In this document: piece after piece, positions 8,375 through 15,469 of the stretch
Layout of the letters: every line of letters begins with the position of its first letter
How positions within the stretch are numbered: the first letter of the stretch is position 1
Assembly (NCBI GenBank): GCA_947458675.1
Contig: CANHAW010000008.1
Coordinates: 1 to 15,469 of the forward strand
Length of the DNA stretch: 15,469 nt
Source of the DNA: Beijerinckiaceae bacterium
GTDB taxonomy: Bacteria; Pseudomonadota; Alphaproteobacteria; Rhizobiales; Beijerinckiaceae
Direction of reading: 5' to 3'
Program-made: the position numbers and the translations under genes
Notes under the pieces: model-generated
Databases searched by the model: none
The model's input: the letters and a program-made list of their open reading frames with translations, nothing else
What the model was told of the DNA's origin: nothing

Positions 8375-9238
8375 ATGAACTGGATTTCCAATGTCGTCCC
8401 GCCGAAGATCCGCTCTTTCCTCAAGCGCGAGACGCCCGAAAACCTCTGGGTGAAATGCCCGGACTCGGGCCAGCTCGTCTTCCATAAGGATCTCGAGGCC
8501 AATCTCTATGTTGTGCCCGGTTCCAATTATCACATGCGCTGCCCGGCCAAGACGCGCCTGGATTCGATCTTCGACAATGCATCCTATGAGACGATTGCGA
8601 CGCCGGAAGTGCCGGCCGATCCGCTGAAGTTCAAAGACGTCAAACGTTATACTGACCGTCTGAAAGAATATCGCTCCAAGACCGGCGCGCAGGATGCTGT
8701 GCGGCTTGCAGCCGGAACGCTGGAAGGCGAGAAGGCAGTTGTCGCCGTTCAGGATTTCGAATTCATGGGCGGCTCGCTCGGCATGGCCGCAGGCGAGGCC
8801 ATTATTACGGGCATGGAAGCAGCGATCGCACGGCGCGCGCCCTTCATTATTTTTACGGCATCAGGTGGCGCGCGCATGCAGGAAGGCATGTTCTCGCTGA
8901 TGCAAATGCCACGCACGACTGTTGCCGTGCAGCGTCTTCGCGCCGCAAAACTGCCCTATATTGTTGTGCTCACCAATCCGACAACGGGCGGCGTCACAGC
9001 TTCCTATGCCATGCTTGGCGACATTCATATTGCAGAGCCCGGCGCCGTCATCGGCTTTGCCGGCGCCCGCGTGATCGAGCAAACAATCCGCGAGCGTCTG
9101 CCGGAGGGATTCCAGCGCGCTGAATATCTCAAGAGCCATGGCATGGTCGATATGGTCGTGCCGCGCGGCGAAATGCGCGCAACGCTGGCGCGGCTTTGTC
9201 GCGTTCTGATGAACAGGCCGGCCGCATCGGTCGCCTGA
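8375..9238 (+). CDS. accD: Acetyl-CoA carboxylase carboxyltransferase subunit beta
   Basis: With AccA (not in this window) it forms the carboxyltransferase that moves CO2 from biotin-BCCP to acetyl-CoA, giving malonyl-CoA for fatty-acid synthesis. The product is 287 residues; CGAGGA lies 4 nt before the ATG. The crotonase-fold core is complete: [41 protein letters not shown] and [11 protein letters not shown], which build the oxyanion holes and CoA site. The N-terminal zinc ribbon is degenerate. Aligned by eye to E. coli AccD, the four zinc cysteines correspond to Cys28, Ser31, Val47 and Ser50, so three are lost, and Cys56 is an extra one. From memory, rhizobial AccD proteins share this loss, so it is probably a lineage trait and not inactivation. 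The stop overlaps the folC ribosome binding site. Confidence 0.97.
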   Translation: MNWISNVVPPKIRSFLKRETPENLWVKCPDSGQLVFHKDLEANLYVVPGSNYHMRCPAKTRLDSIFDNASYETIATPEVPADPLKFKDVKRYTDRLKEYRSKTGAQDAVRLAAGTLEGEKAVVAVQDFEFMGGSLGMAAGEAIITGMEAAIARRAPFIIFTASGGARMQEGMFSLMQMPRTTVAVQRLRAAKLPYIVVLTNPTTGGVTASYAMLGDIHIAEPGAVIGFAGARVIEQTIRERLPEGFQRAEYLKSHGMVDMVVPRGEMRATLARLCRVLMNRPAASVA

Positions 9239-9241
9239 GGA
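9237..9241 (+). promoter_or_regulatory. Ribosome binding site of folC, overlapping the accD stop
   Basis: GAGGA lies 5 nt before the GTG at 9247 and shares bases with the accD TGA (9236-9238). It supports the GTG start over the in-frame TTG at 9196 and ATG at 9286, and suggests coupling of folC translation to accD. Confidence 0.65.
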
Positions 9242-9246
9242 AAGCC

Positions 9247-10584
9247 GTGCACAAAACCACATCAGGAAATTCAAGCTCCGGGGACATGCTGGAGCGTTTC
9301 CTCAATCTTCATCCGCGCAAGATCGATCTGTCGCTCGGTCGGACCATCGATCTGCTCGCCAAGCTCGGACATCCGCAGAAGCGCCTGCCGCCGGTCATTC
9401 ATGTCGCCGGCACAAATGGCAAGGGATCGACAGTCGCTTTCATGCGCGCCATGCTCGAGGCGGCGGGTAAAAGCGTCCATGTCTATACGTCACCTCATCT
9501 GGTGAATTTCCATGAACGCATCCGGCTTGGCGGGCCAGGCGGTGGCAAGCTTGTCAGCGAAGCCATGCTGGTCGATGCTTTCGCACGCTGCGAAAATGCC
9601 AATGCCGGCGCATCCATCACGATTTTCGAAATCACGACAATTGCAGCCCTCCTGCTCTTCAGCGAACATCCTGCCGATTATCTGCTGCTCGAAGTTGGCC
9701 TGGGTGGGCGCTATGATGCAACCAATGTCATCGATCATCCGCTGGCAAGTGTGATCACACCTGTATCGATGGATCATATGGATTTCCTCGGGCCGACTCT
9801 GGGCGAAATCGCATCCGCAAAAGCTGGCATCATCAAGTCGCAAACACCATCTTTTATCGGTCGTCAGAAAGATGAGGCTCTGCGAGTCATCGAGCGAGAA
9901 GCGCACCGCGCACGCGCGCCGCTTTTTCTTTACGAGCGCGACTTTTCTGCAGCGGAAGAAAGCGGCCGCCTGATCTACGAAGATGCAAAGCAATTGCTGG
10001 ATCTGCCACTGCCGCGCCTTCAGGGGCGCCACCAGATCGACAATGCCGCACTGGCAATCGCGACGCTCCGCCACATCGCGCCCGATCTGACGAGCGCCAA
10101 TTTCGAACAGGGGCTGCTGGCCGCCGATTGGCCGGCCCGCCTGCAAAATCTGGCGCGCGGACAACTCATTCTGCTGGCGCCGCCCGGCGCTGAACTATGG
10201 CTCGACGGCGGCCATAATGCCGATGGCGGCTCCGCACTGGCCGCAGCCATGGGCGAGCTGGAAGCAAAAAACCCTCGCCCGCTGGTCTTGATCTGCGGCT
10301 CTCTGGCGAGCAAGGAAACGGATGCGTTTCTGCGGGCCTTCTCCGGTCTTGCCAAAGAATTGCTGGCCGTGCCGATCATGGGCGAACATGCAGCACGCAG
10401 CGCGGCTGAAATCGCCGCCATTGCCGAGGCGGAAGGCATAAAGGCGCATATTGCTGCCGATGTTCCATCGGCGTTAGGTCAAATCGCGGCGGTCAGCTGG
10501 AGCGTGCCGCCACGTATCCTGATCTGCGGTTCGCTCTATTTGGCCGGCGAGGTTCTCGCTGCGAACGGCACACCGCCGGAGTGA
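9247..10584 (+). CDS. folC: Bifunctional folylpolyglutamate synthase / dihydrofolate synthase
   Basis: ATP-dependent ligase that adds glutamate to dihydropteroate and then to folates; cytoplasmic Mur-ligase fold. The 445-residue product has the P-loop AGTNGKGST at about residues 54-62, the DLSLGRTIDLL start region, TSPHLVNFHERIR, FEITTIAALLLF, LEVGLGGRYDATNVID and KAGIIKS, a set typical of FolC. The C-terminal ligase domain shows GRHQIDNAALAI and DGGHNADGG. The GTG start is chosen because of GAGGA 5 nt upstream; ATG 9286 would remove part of the N-terminus. Whether both activities are present cannot be told from sequence alone, though many alphaproteobacterial FolC proteins are bifunctional. 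It closes the conserved trp-accD-folC block; in many rhizobia the next gene is a thioredoxin, but here it is the formate dehydrogenase pair. Confidence 0.96.
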   Translation: MHKTTSGNSSSGDMLERFLNLHPRKIDLSLGRTIDLLAKLGHPQKRLPPVIHVAGTNGKGSTVAFMRAMLEAAGKSVHVYTSPHLVNFHERIRLGGPGGGKLVSEAMLVDAFARCENANAGASITIFEITTIAALLLFSEHPADYLLLEVGLGGRYDATNVIDHPLASVITPVSMDHMDFLGPTLGEIASAKAGIIKSQTPSFIGRQKDEALRVIEREAHRARAPLFLYERDFSAAEESGRLIYEDAKQLLDLPLPRLQGRHQIDNAALAIATLRHIAPDLTSANFEQGLLAADWPARLQNLARGQLILLAPPGAELWLDGGHNADGGSALAAAMGELEAKNPRPLVLICGSLASKETDAFLRAFSGLAKELLAVPIMGEHAARSAAEIAAIAEAEGIKAHIAADVPSALGQIAAVSWSVPPRILICGSLYLAGEVLAANGTPPE

Positions 10585-10611
10585 CGCTTCCAGATTGCGC
10601 CTCTCTCGCCT

Positions 10612-10615
10612 AGGA
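10612..10615 (+). promoter_or_regulatory. Ribosome binding site of the formate dehydrogenase beta gene
   Basis: AGGA is 8 nt before the ATG at 10624 but only 2 nt before the in-frame GTG at 10618, so it favours the ATG. The gap after folC is only 39 nt, with no clear promoter; transcription may come from folC or from a promoter inside it. Confidence 0.5.
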
Positions 10616-10623
10616 TTGTGGTT

Positions 10624-12303
10624 ATGAACACGATCTCCAAACCACAGCATCCAGGACGGGGGGGCGAGGTACGGACCAGCCCGAAAGGCCGGCAATCTGA
10701 CCCCAGATCGCTTGCAGAAATTGCATTGCTTCTCGGCGCGCGTCCGCGCAGGCGCGATCTGCTGATCGAATATCTTCATCTCGTACAGGATTTCTATGGC
10801 CAGATTTCAGCGGGCCATTTGGCGGCACTTGCAGAAGAATTGCACATCAGCCTCGCAGAGGCTTATGAGGTCGCAACTTTCTACGCGCATTTCGATGTTG
10901 TGAAAGACGACGATCAGCCTGTCTTGCCGATCACCATACGCATCTGCGATTCAATTGCCTGTCAGCTCGCTGGTGCTGAGGAGCTAATCAAGACACTCGA
11001 TATTGCAGGCGTCCGTATTCTGCGCGCACCCTGCATAGGGCAATGCGATCAGGCCCCTGCAGCGGCCTGCGGACAGAATGTCATTACAAGAGCCAATAGC
11101 GAGAATCTGCGCGCGGCCGTTCAATCGACACAAACCGCTGCTGTACCGATTTGCAAAACAGATTATGAGACTTATCGCGCGCATGGCGGCTATGCACTCT
11201 TTGAGCGCCTGCGCATGGGCGAGATTACGGCTGAACAGATTCTCACATCGCTCGATCATGCAGGTCTGCGCGGCATGGGGGGTGCGGGTTTTCCGACTGT
11301 GCGTAAATGGCGTGCGGTCAAAAACATGGGCGGGAAAAAATATGTGATCGTCAATGCGGATGAAGGCGAGCCCGGAACATTCAAGGATCGCCACATTCTC
11401 GAGAGCGATCCACATCGCATGATCGAAGGCGCGCTGATCGCCGCACTCTCGATTGAGGCAGACGAGGTTTTTCTTTATCTGCGCGATGAATATACCGGTC
11501 TGCGCATCGCTCTGGAGCAAGAAATTGCAAAATTGCCCGGCCATTGGCCCACGATCCATCTGCGGCGTGGTGCGGGAGCCTATATATGCGGCGAGGAATC
11601 GGCGCTGATCGAATCGATTGAGGGAAAGCGCGGCTACCCTCGGCAACGTCCGCCGTTACCTTTCGAATCCGGACTTTTCGGTCGCCCGACGCTGACCAAT
11701 AATGTCGAGACGCTCTATTTCATTCGTGAGATCGTCGAAAAGGGCGGTCATGAATGGCGCGCGCAAGGACGCAATGGCGCATCGGGACTGCGCCACTATT
11801 CTGTTTCAGGACGCATCCGCAACCCCGGCGTGAAACTGGCACCGGCTGGTCTGACTCTGCAGGAACTTCTGAGCGAATATTGTGGGGGAATGGCCGAGGG
11901 GCACAAGCTTTATGCCTATCTGCCAGGCGGCGCATCTGGAGGCATATTGCCGGCCTCGCTTGCAAATATTCCGCTCGATTTTGGTTCGCTCGAAAAACAT
12001 GGCTGTTTCATCGGCTCCGCCGCGATTGTGATTTTCTCTCAGGAGGACGATCTCAAACAAGTGGCACATAATCTCATGGACTTTTTTGCCGATGAATCCT
12101 GCGGGCAATGCACGCCCTGCCGGGTCGGCACAGCCAAAGCAGCGCGACTGATGCAAGAGCAAAATTGGGATCTTGCTCTGCTGAGCGAACTCTCAAATGT
12201 TATGCAAGATGCATCGATCTGTGGGCTTGGGCAGGCTGCCCCCAATCCAATCCTGTCTCTCATGCGCCATTTTCCCGAGCTTTTCGTTCAGGTGACGCCA
12301 TGA
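10624..12303 (+). CDS. fdh1B: NAD-dependent formate dehydrogenase beta subunit, FdsG-FdsB fusion (NuoE/NuoF-like)
   Basis: Electron-output subunit of a soluble formate dehydrogenase: it takes electrons from the alpha subunit and reduces NAD+ at FMN. The 559-residue protein joins two parts. Residues about 28-160 are NuoE/FdsG-like, with a thioredoxin-fold [2Fe-2S] site at Cys108, Cys113, Cys137 and Cys141 (CDSIAC and CIGQC). Residues about 180-559 are NuoF/FdsB-like: an FMN-site Gly-rich loop at 215-229 (RGMGGAGFPT), NADEGEPGTFKDRH, the NADH/FMN motif GAYICGEESAL (318-328), and a [4Fe-4S] site at Cys493, Cys496, Cys499 and Cys533. In Rhodobacter and Cupriavidus these parts are separate genes (fdsG, fdsB); the fused form with a two-subunit enzyme is known from Fdh1 of Methylobacterium extorquens, hence the symbol. 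The stop overlaps the next gene by ATGA. Confidence 0.9.
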   Translation: MNTISKPQHPGRGGEVRTSPKGRQSDPRSLAEIALLLGARPRRRDLLIEYLHLVQDFYGQISAGHLAALAEELHISLAEAYEVATFYAHFDVVKDDDQPVLPITIRICDSIACQLAGAEELIKTLDIAGVRILRAPCIGQCDQAPAAACGQNVITRANSENLRAAVQSTQTAAVPICKTDYETYRAHGGYALFERLRMGEITAEQILTSLDHAGLRGMGGAGFPTVRKWRAVKNMGGKKYVIVNADEGEPGTFKDRHILESDPHRMIEGALIAALSIEADEVFLYLRDEYTGLRIALEQEIAKLPGHWPTIHLRRGAGAYICGEESALIESIEGKRGYPRQRPPLPFESGLFGRPTLTNNVETLYFIREIVEKGGHEWRAQGRNGASGLRHYSVSGRIRNPGVKLAPAGLTLQELLSEYCGGMAEGHKLYAYLPGGASGGILPASLANIPLDFGSLEKHGCFIGSAAIVIFSQEDDLKQVAHNLMDFFADESCGQCTPCRVGTAKAARLMQEQNWDLALLSELSNVMQDASICGLGQAAPNPILSLMRHFPELFVQVTP

Positions 12304-15050
12304 GTGGGATCATCCGCTTCACGCTTGACGGGCAGGAAATCGAGGCGCGTGACGGCGAAACGATCTGGCAGACGGCCCAACGCGCGAAAGTCGACATTCC
12401 GCATCTGTGCCATCGCGATGCGCATTCTTATCGCCCGGACGGCAATTGCCGCTCCTGCATGGTTGAAATAGCTGGGGAACGTGTTCTGGCACCCTCCTGT
12501 CGTCGGCTCCCGACGGATGGAATGGTGGTGACAACAAAAAGCCCGCGTGCCGAAAAAGCCCGCGCGCTCGTGATCGAATTGCTTCTCGCCGATCAACCGC
12601 CGCGCGCCATATCGCCTGATCCGGATTCGCATTTCTGGCAGCAGGCCGATCTGGCGGGCATTGGCCATAGCCGTTTTCCGTCAACAAAGTCGCACGCGAC
12701 ACCCGACGCCAGCCATCCCGCCATGCGCGTCAATCTCGATGCCTGCATTGAATGCGGGCTTTGTGTGCGCGCATGCCGTGAAGTCCAGGTCAATGATGTC
12801 ATCGGAATGGCCCATCGCCACGATGCCACAAAGGTCGTCTTTGATTTTGACGATCCCATGGGTGCATCGACCTGCGTGGCTTGCGGAGAATGTGTTCAGG
12901 CCTGCCCTACGGGCGCGCTCATGCCATCGGCCTATCTTGACGACCAGCAGCAAAGAACCGTCTGGCCGGATCGGCAGGTGGATTCTCTATGCCCCTATTG
13001 CGGCGTCGGCTGCCAGGTGAGCTTTCAGATCAAGGATGACCACATCATTCACGTCGAGGGACGCAATGGGCCTGCCAATCACAACAGATTATGCGTGAAA
13101 GGTCGCTTCGGGCTGGATTATGTCGCGCATCCCCATCGCCTGACAAAGCCGCTCATTCGCCTGCCCGGTAAACCGAAATGTGCCGATGATATTGTCGATC
13201 CTGCAAATCCCTTCAGTCATTTCCGTGAGGCAAGCTGGCAGGAAGCACTCGATCGCGCCGCAGAAGGATTACGCAACATCCGCGAGACGCATGGATCCCA
13301 AGCGCTTGCGGGATTTGGATCGGCAAAGGGCTCGAATGAAGAAGCCTATCTGTTTCAAAAACTCGTCCGAACGGGATTTGGAACAAATAATGTCGATCAT
13401 TGTACACGCCTGTGTCACGCCTCTTCCGTCGCAGCACTCATGGAGGGCCTGAATTCAGGCGCGGTATCTGCGCCTTTCGAGGCCGCACGAGATGCCGAGC
13501 TTATCATTGTGATCGGAGCCAATCCGGCAGCCAACCACCCGGTTGCTGCGACTTTCATCAAGAATGCAGTGCGCGAGCGCGGGGCGAAGCTGGTCGTCAT
13601 CGATCCCCGCCGTCAGCTTTTGTCGCGCCACGCCTGGAAACATCTTGCATTCAAACCCGGCAGCGATGTCGCGCTCCTGAATGCGATGATTCATACAATC
13701 ATTGAAGAAGACCTCGTCGATCAATCATTCATTTCCCGTTTCACGGAAGACTTTGACCGGCTCGCCGAGCATGCGCGTGATTTTTCTCCCGAAAAAATGT
13801 CGCCTCTCTGTGGCATTGATGCGGCAATCATTCGCGAGGTTGCGCGTGCTTATGCGCAGGCGCGCAGCTCCATCATCTTCTGGGGCATGGGAATCAGCCA
13901 GCATGTGCATGGAACGGACAATGCACGCTGCCTGATTGCACTGGCACTCATCACCGGACAGATCGGCAGGCCCGGCACCGGCCTGCATCCTTTGCGCGGA
14001 CAGAACAACGTGCAAGGCGCCTCCGATGCCGGCTTGATTCCGATGCTTTATCCCGATTATCGCAGTGTCGAGACGGCTCAGGTTCGGGATGTTTTCGAGA
14101 CATTCTGGGGCCGCAAGCTCGATCCCAAACGCGGCCTGACGGTTGTCGAAATCATGCATGCGATCAAAGCCGGCCAGATCTGCGGCATGTATATTGAGGG
14201 CGAGAATCCGGCTATGTCGGATCCCGATCTCAACCATGCGCGCGAATCGCTCGCCGCACTTGAGCATCTGGTCGTGCAGGATATTTTCCTGACAGAAACA
14301 GCCTTCCATGCCGACGTTATTCTGCCCGCGTCGGCTTTTCCTGAAAAAAGCGGGACATTCACCAATACAGATCGGCGTGTGCAAATGGCTCGCGCAGCAC
14401 TGCCCCTACCCGGTGAGGCCCGACAGGATTGGTGGATCATCCAGGAGATAGGCCGCCGCATGGGGCTCGATTGGTCCTATGGCGGCCCCGCCGATATTTA
14501 TGCCGAAATGAGCGCCATCATGCCCTCCCTTCAGCATATCACTTGGGAAAGACTGGAACGGGAGGGAGCGGTGACCTATCCGGCCACGGAAACCGGTCCC
14601 GGACATGACATTCTTTTCGACACAGGTTTTCCCACCGCAACGGGGCGGGCACGTATTGTACCCGCACAAGCCCGCCCGCCCGACGAATGCCCGGACGATG
14701 CATATCCGCTGATCCTTTCGACCGGTCGCATTCTCGAACATTGGCATACCGGTTCGATGACACGCCGCGCATCCGTGCTCGACCGCCTTGAGCCCGAGGC
14801 CGTCGCCCTGATCGCGCCGGTCGAAATGGCGCGTCAAGGAATCGCGTCAGGCGAGAAGATAGCCTTGGAGACGCGCCGGGGAAGAATCGAAATATCGATG
14901 CGCGCCGATCTGGATGTTCCAGAAGGCATGGTCTTCCTGCCCTTCTGCTATTCGGAATCGGCAGCAAATCTGCTGACAAATCCCGCGCTCGATCCAGCCG
15001 GCAAAATACCGGAATTCAAATTCTGCGCCGTCCGCATTCAGCGGCTCTAA
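12300..15050 (+). CDS. fdh1A: NAD-dependent formate dehydrogenase catalytic alpha subunit (Mo/W bis-MGD)
   Basis: Oxidises formate to CO2 at a molybdenum or tungsten bis-MGD centre. The 916-residue protein has a NuoG-like N-terminus: [2Fe-2S] Cys37, Cys50, Cys53, Cys67; two ferredoxin-type [4Fe-4S] sets, Cys149/152/155/159 and Cys192/195/198/202. The catalytic part follows, with its [4Fe-4S] site Cys231, Cys234, Cys238, Cys265. The metal ligand is Cys372, encoded by TGT and followed by His373 (CTRLCHASS), so no selenocysteine is used. Arg566 in LRGQNNVQGASD matches the active-site Arg333 of E. coli FdhF. No Cys lies between 67 and 149, so the His-Cys3 cluster motif of NuoG is absent. The C-terminal MGD-binding domain contains LILSTGRILEHWHTGSMTRR. 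ATG 12300 overlaps the beta-subunit stop by 4 nt with AGGTGA (12290-12295) upstream. Mo or W cannot be decided from sequence. No fdsC/fdsD chaperone genes follow. Confidence 0.93.
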   Translation: MSGIIRFTLDGQEIEARDGETIWQTAQRAKVDIPHLCHRDAHSYRPDGNCRSCMVEIAGERVLAPSCRRLPTDGMVVTTKSPRAEKARALVIELLLADQPPRAISPDPDSHFWQQADLAGIGHSRFPSTKSHATPDASHPAMRVNLDACIECGLCVRACREVQVNDVIGMAHRHDATKVVFDFDDPMGASTCVACGECVQACPTGALMPSAYLDDQQQRTVWPDRQVDSLCPYCGVGCQVSFQIKDDHIIHVEGRNGPANHNRLCVKGRFGLDYVAHPHRLTKPLIRLPGKPKCADDIVDPANPFSHFREASWQEALDRAAEGLRNIRETHGSQALAGFGSAKGSNEEAYLFQKLVRTGFGTNNVDHCTRLCHASSVAALMEGLNSGAVSAPFEAARDAELIIVIGANPAANHPVAATFIKNAVRERGAKLVVIDPRRQLLSRHAWKHLAFKPGSDVALLNAMIHTIIEEDLVDQSFISRFTEDFDRLAEHARDFSPEKMSPLCGIDAAIIREVARAYAQARSSIIFWGMGISQHVHGTDNARCLIALALITGQIGRPGTGLHPLRGQNNVQGASDAGLIPMLYPDYRSVETAQVRDVFETFWGRKLDPKRGLTVVEIMHAIKAGQICGMYIEGENPAMSDPDLNHARESLAALEHLVVQDIFLTETAFHADVILPASAFPEKSGTFTNTDRRVQMARAALPLPGEARQDWWIIQEIGRRMGLDWSYGGPADIYAEMSAIMPSLQHITWERLEREGAVTYPATETGPGHDILFDTGFPTATGRARIVPAQARPPDECPDDAYPLILSTGRILEHWHTGSMTRRASVLDRLEPEAVALIAPVEMARQGIASGEKIALETRRGRIEISMRADLDVPEGMVFLPFCYSESAANLLTNPALDPAGKIPEFKFCAVRIQRL

Positions 15051-15221
15051 ACTGTAGAAACATGCTTTGCATTGGGGGGAGCCGGCCAGCCCCATGCCTG
15101 AAATGGGCACTAATTATTGCAATTTAGCAAATAAGTTACTCAACAATCCCATTGTTTTGATTTATTGGTTAGTTGTAATTAGCTGCACGCTGAATGGCGG
15201 CATGGGGCGAGAGCGAGATTA
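15051..15221 (+). promoter_or_regulatory. AT-rich intergenic region with inverted repeat and possible promoter
   Basis: 171 nt between the formate dehydrogenase alpha gene and the receiver gene. The middle part (about 15107-15180) is far more AT-rich than the rest of the window. It holds the inverted repeat AACAAT-CCC-ATTGTT (15142-15156), overlapping a TTGTTT (15152-15157) that is 16 nt before TGTAAT (15174-15179), a fair -35/-10 pair. A weaker TTGC-N6-GCAA lies at 15117-15130. GC-rich partial stems near 15075-15105 have no T-run, so I do not call a terminator after fdh1A. The repeat could be an operator; this is inference. Confidence 0.4.
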
Positions 15222-15469
15222 ATGAAGGACGGTAGAATCCTTCTGGTCGACAAGTTGCGCGCATCGCGCCAGCTCGCTGCAACCTATCTCACCAGAACAG
15301 GCTTTTCGATCACGGAGGCCGAGACGCCGCCACAGGCGGGGCGCAAAACCCGCTTCGATGGAATCGATCTCGTCGTGCTCGACATTGATCCTCATGATGA
15401 AGTTGCGGCTCATATGCTCGCTGTCGATGTCACTCTGGCCGGCATTCCCATCATCATCTTGTGCGAATC
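15222..15469 (+). CDS. Atypical response-regulator receiver-domain protein, 3' truncated by window
   Basis: The frame is open from ATG 15222 to the window end, giving 82 residues. It begins MKDGRILLVDKLRASRQLAATYL, the first strand and helix of a CheY-like receiver domain. Asp54 in DLVVLDIDP is in the position of the phosphoacceptor. The usual Asp-Asp pair at the end of strand 1 is Asp10-Lys11 here, and the Thr/Ser that normally ends strand 4 appears as Cys in IIILCE. Phosphorylation chemistry may therefore be altered. The output domain is outside the window, so the function is unknown. A GA-rich stretch (GCGAGAGCGAG) precedes the start but is a poor Shine-Dalgarno. The upstream AT-rich region probably carries its promoter. 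There is no evidence that it regulates the formate dehydrogenase genes beyond adjacency. Confidence 0.75.
   Translation, partial: MKDGRILLVDKLRASRQLAATYLTRTGFSITEAETPPQAGRKTRFDGIDLVVLDIDPHDEVAAHMLAVDVTLAGIPIIILCE

Noticed and set aside
12108..12299. Upstream extension of the formate dehydrogenase alpha gene inside the beta gene
   Set aside because: A shadow of the beta-subunit C-terminus; ATG 12300 with AGGTGA and the ATGA overlap is the natural start.
15074..15105. GC-rich partial hairpins after the formate dehydrogenase alpha gene as an intrinsic terminator
   Set aside because: Stems are only 4-5 bp and no T-run follows; termination, if any, is probably not of the intrinsic type.

Overview
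The window is one strand of chromosome in which every supported gene reads left to right. The proteins and gene order point to an alphaproteobacterium of the Hyphomicrobiales (rhizobial/methylotroph side). AroA is of the class II type known from Agrobacterium CP4, AccD has the degenerate zinc ribbon seen in rhizobial AccD, and the order aroA-cmk-rpsA, sppA-ihfB-lapA-trpFBA-accD-folC is a familiar rhizobial block. Codon use is GC-rich. The two-subunit formate dehydrogenase resembles Fdh1 of Methylobacterium, which fits a methylotroph or a relative such as Beijerinckiaceae or Methylobacteriaceae; this is inference from gene content, not proof.

Layout. 2-1643: the 3' part of aroA (the N-terminus lies outside the window) and cmk, closed by a strong 14-bp stem terminator at 1697-1735. 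1736-3669: a GC-rich leader with several hairpins, rpsA (six S1 domains), and a second strong terminator with a GAAA tetraloop, so rpsA is a bracketed transcription unit. 3745-5446: sppA (short, membrane-anchored signal peptide peptidase), ihfB (GTG start) and lapA. 5483/5603-8362: trpF, trpB and trpA, the last three tryptophan-branch enzymes encoded here, with a 1-nt trpB/trpA overlap. 8375-10584: accD and folC, with the folC ribosome binding site overlapping the accD stop.

10624-15050: a formate dehydrogenase pair. The first gene is a fusion of a NuoE/FdsG-like [2Fe-2S] domain to a NuoF/FdsB-like FMN/NADH subunit. The second, overlapping by ATGA, is the molybdopterin catalytic alpha subunit with a NuoG-like ferredoxin N-terminus. 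Together they should form a soluble NAD-linked formate dehydrogenase: formate is oxidised at the bis-MGD metal site, electrons pass through iron-sulfur clusters to FMN, and NAD+ is reduced. 15051-15221 is an AT-rich intergenic region with an inverted repeat and a possible promoter. 15222 to the end is the start of an atypical receiver-domain protein cut by the window edge.

Most of the window is ordinary core metabolism. The parts most worth a second look are the formate dehydrogenase cassette after folC (fused beta subunit, no His-Cys3 cluster motif), the structured and insulated rpsA leader, the uncertain trpF start, and the divergent receiver with the AT-rich region before it. I found no RNA genes, insertion sequences, CRISPR arrays or tandem repeats, and no convincing undescribed system.
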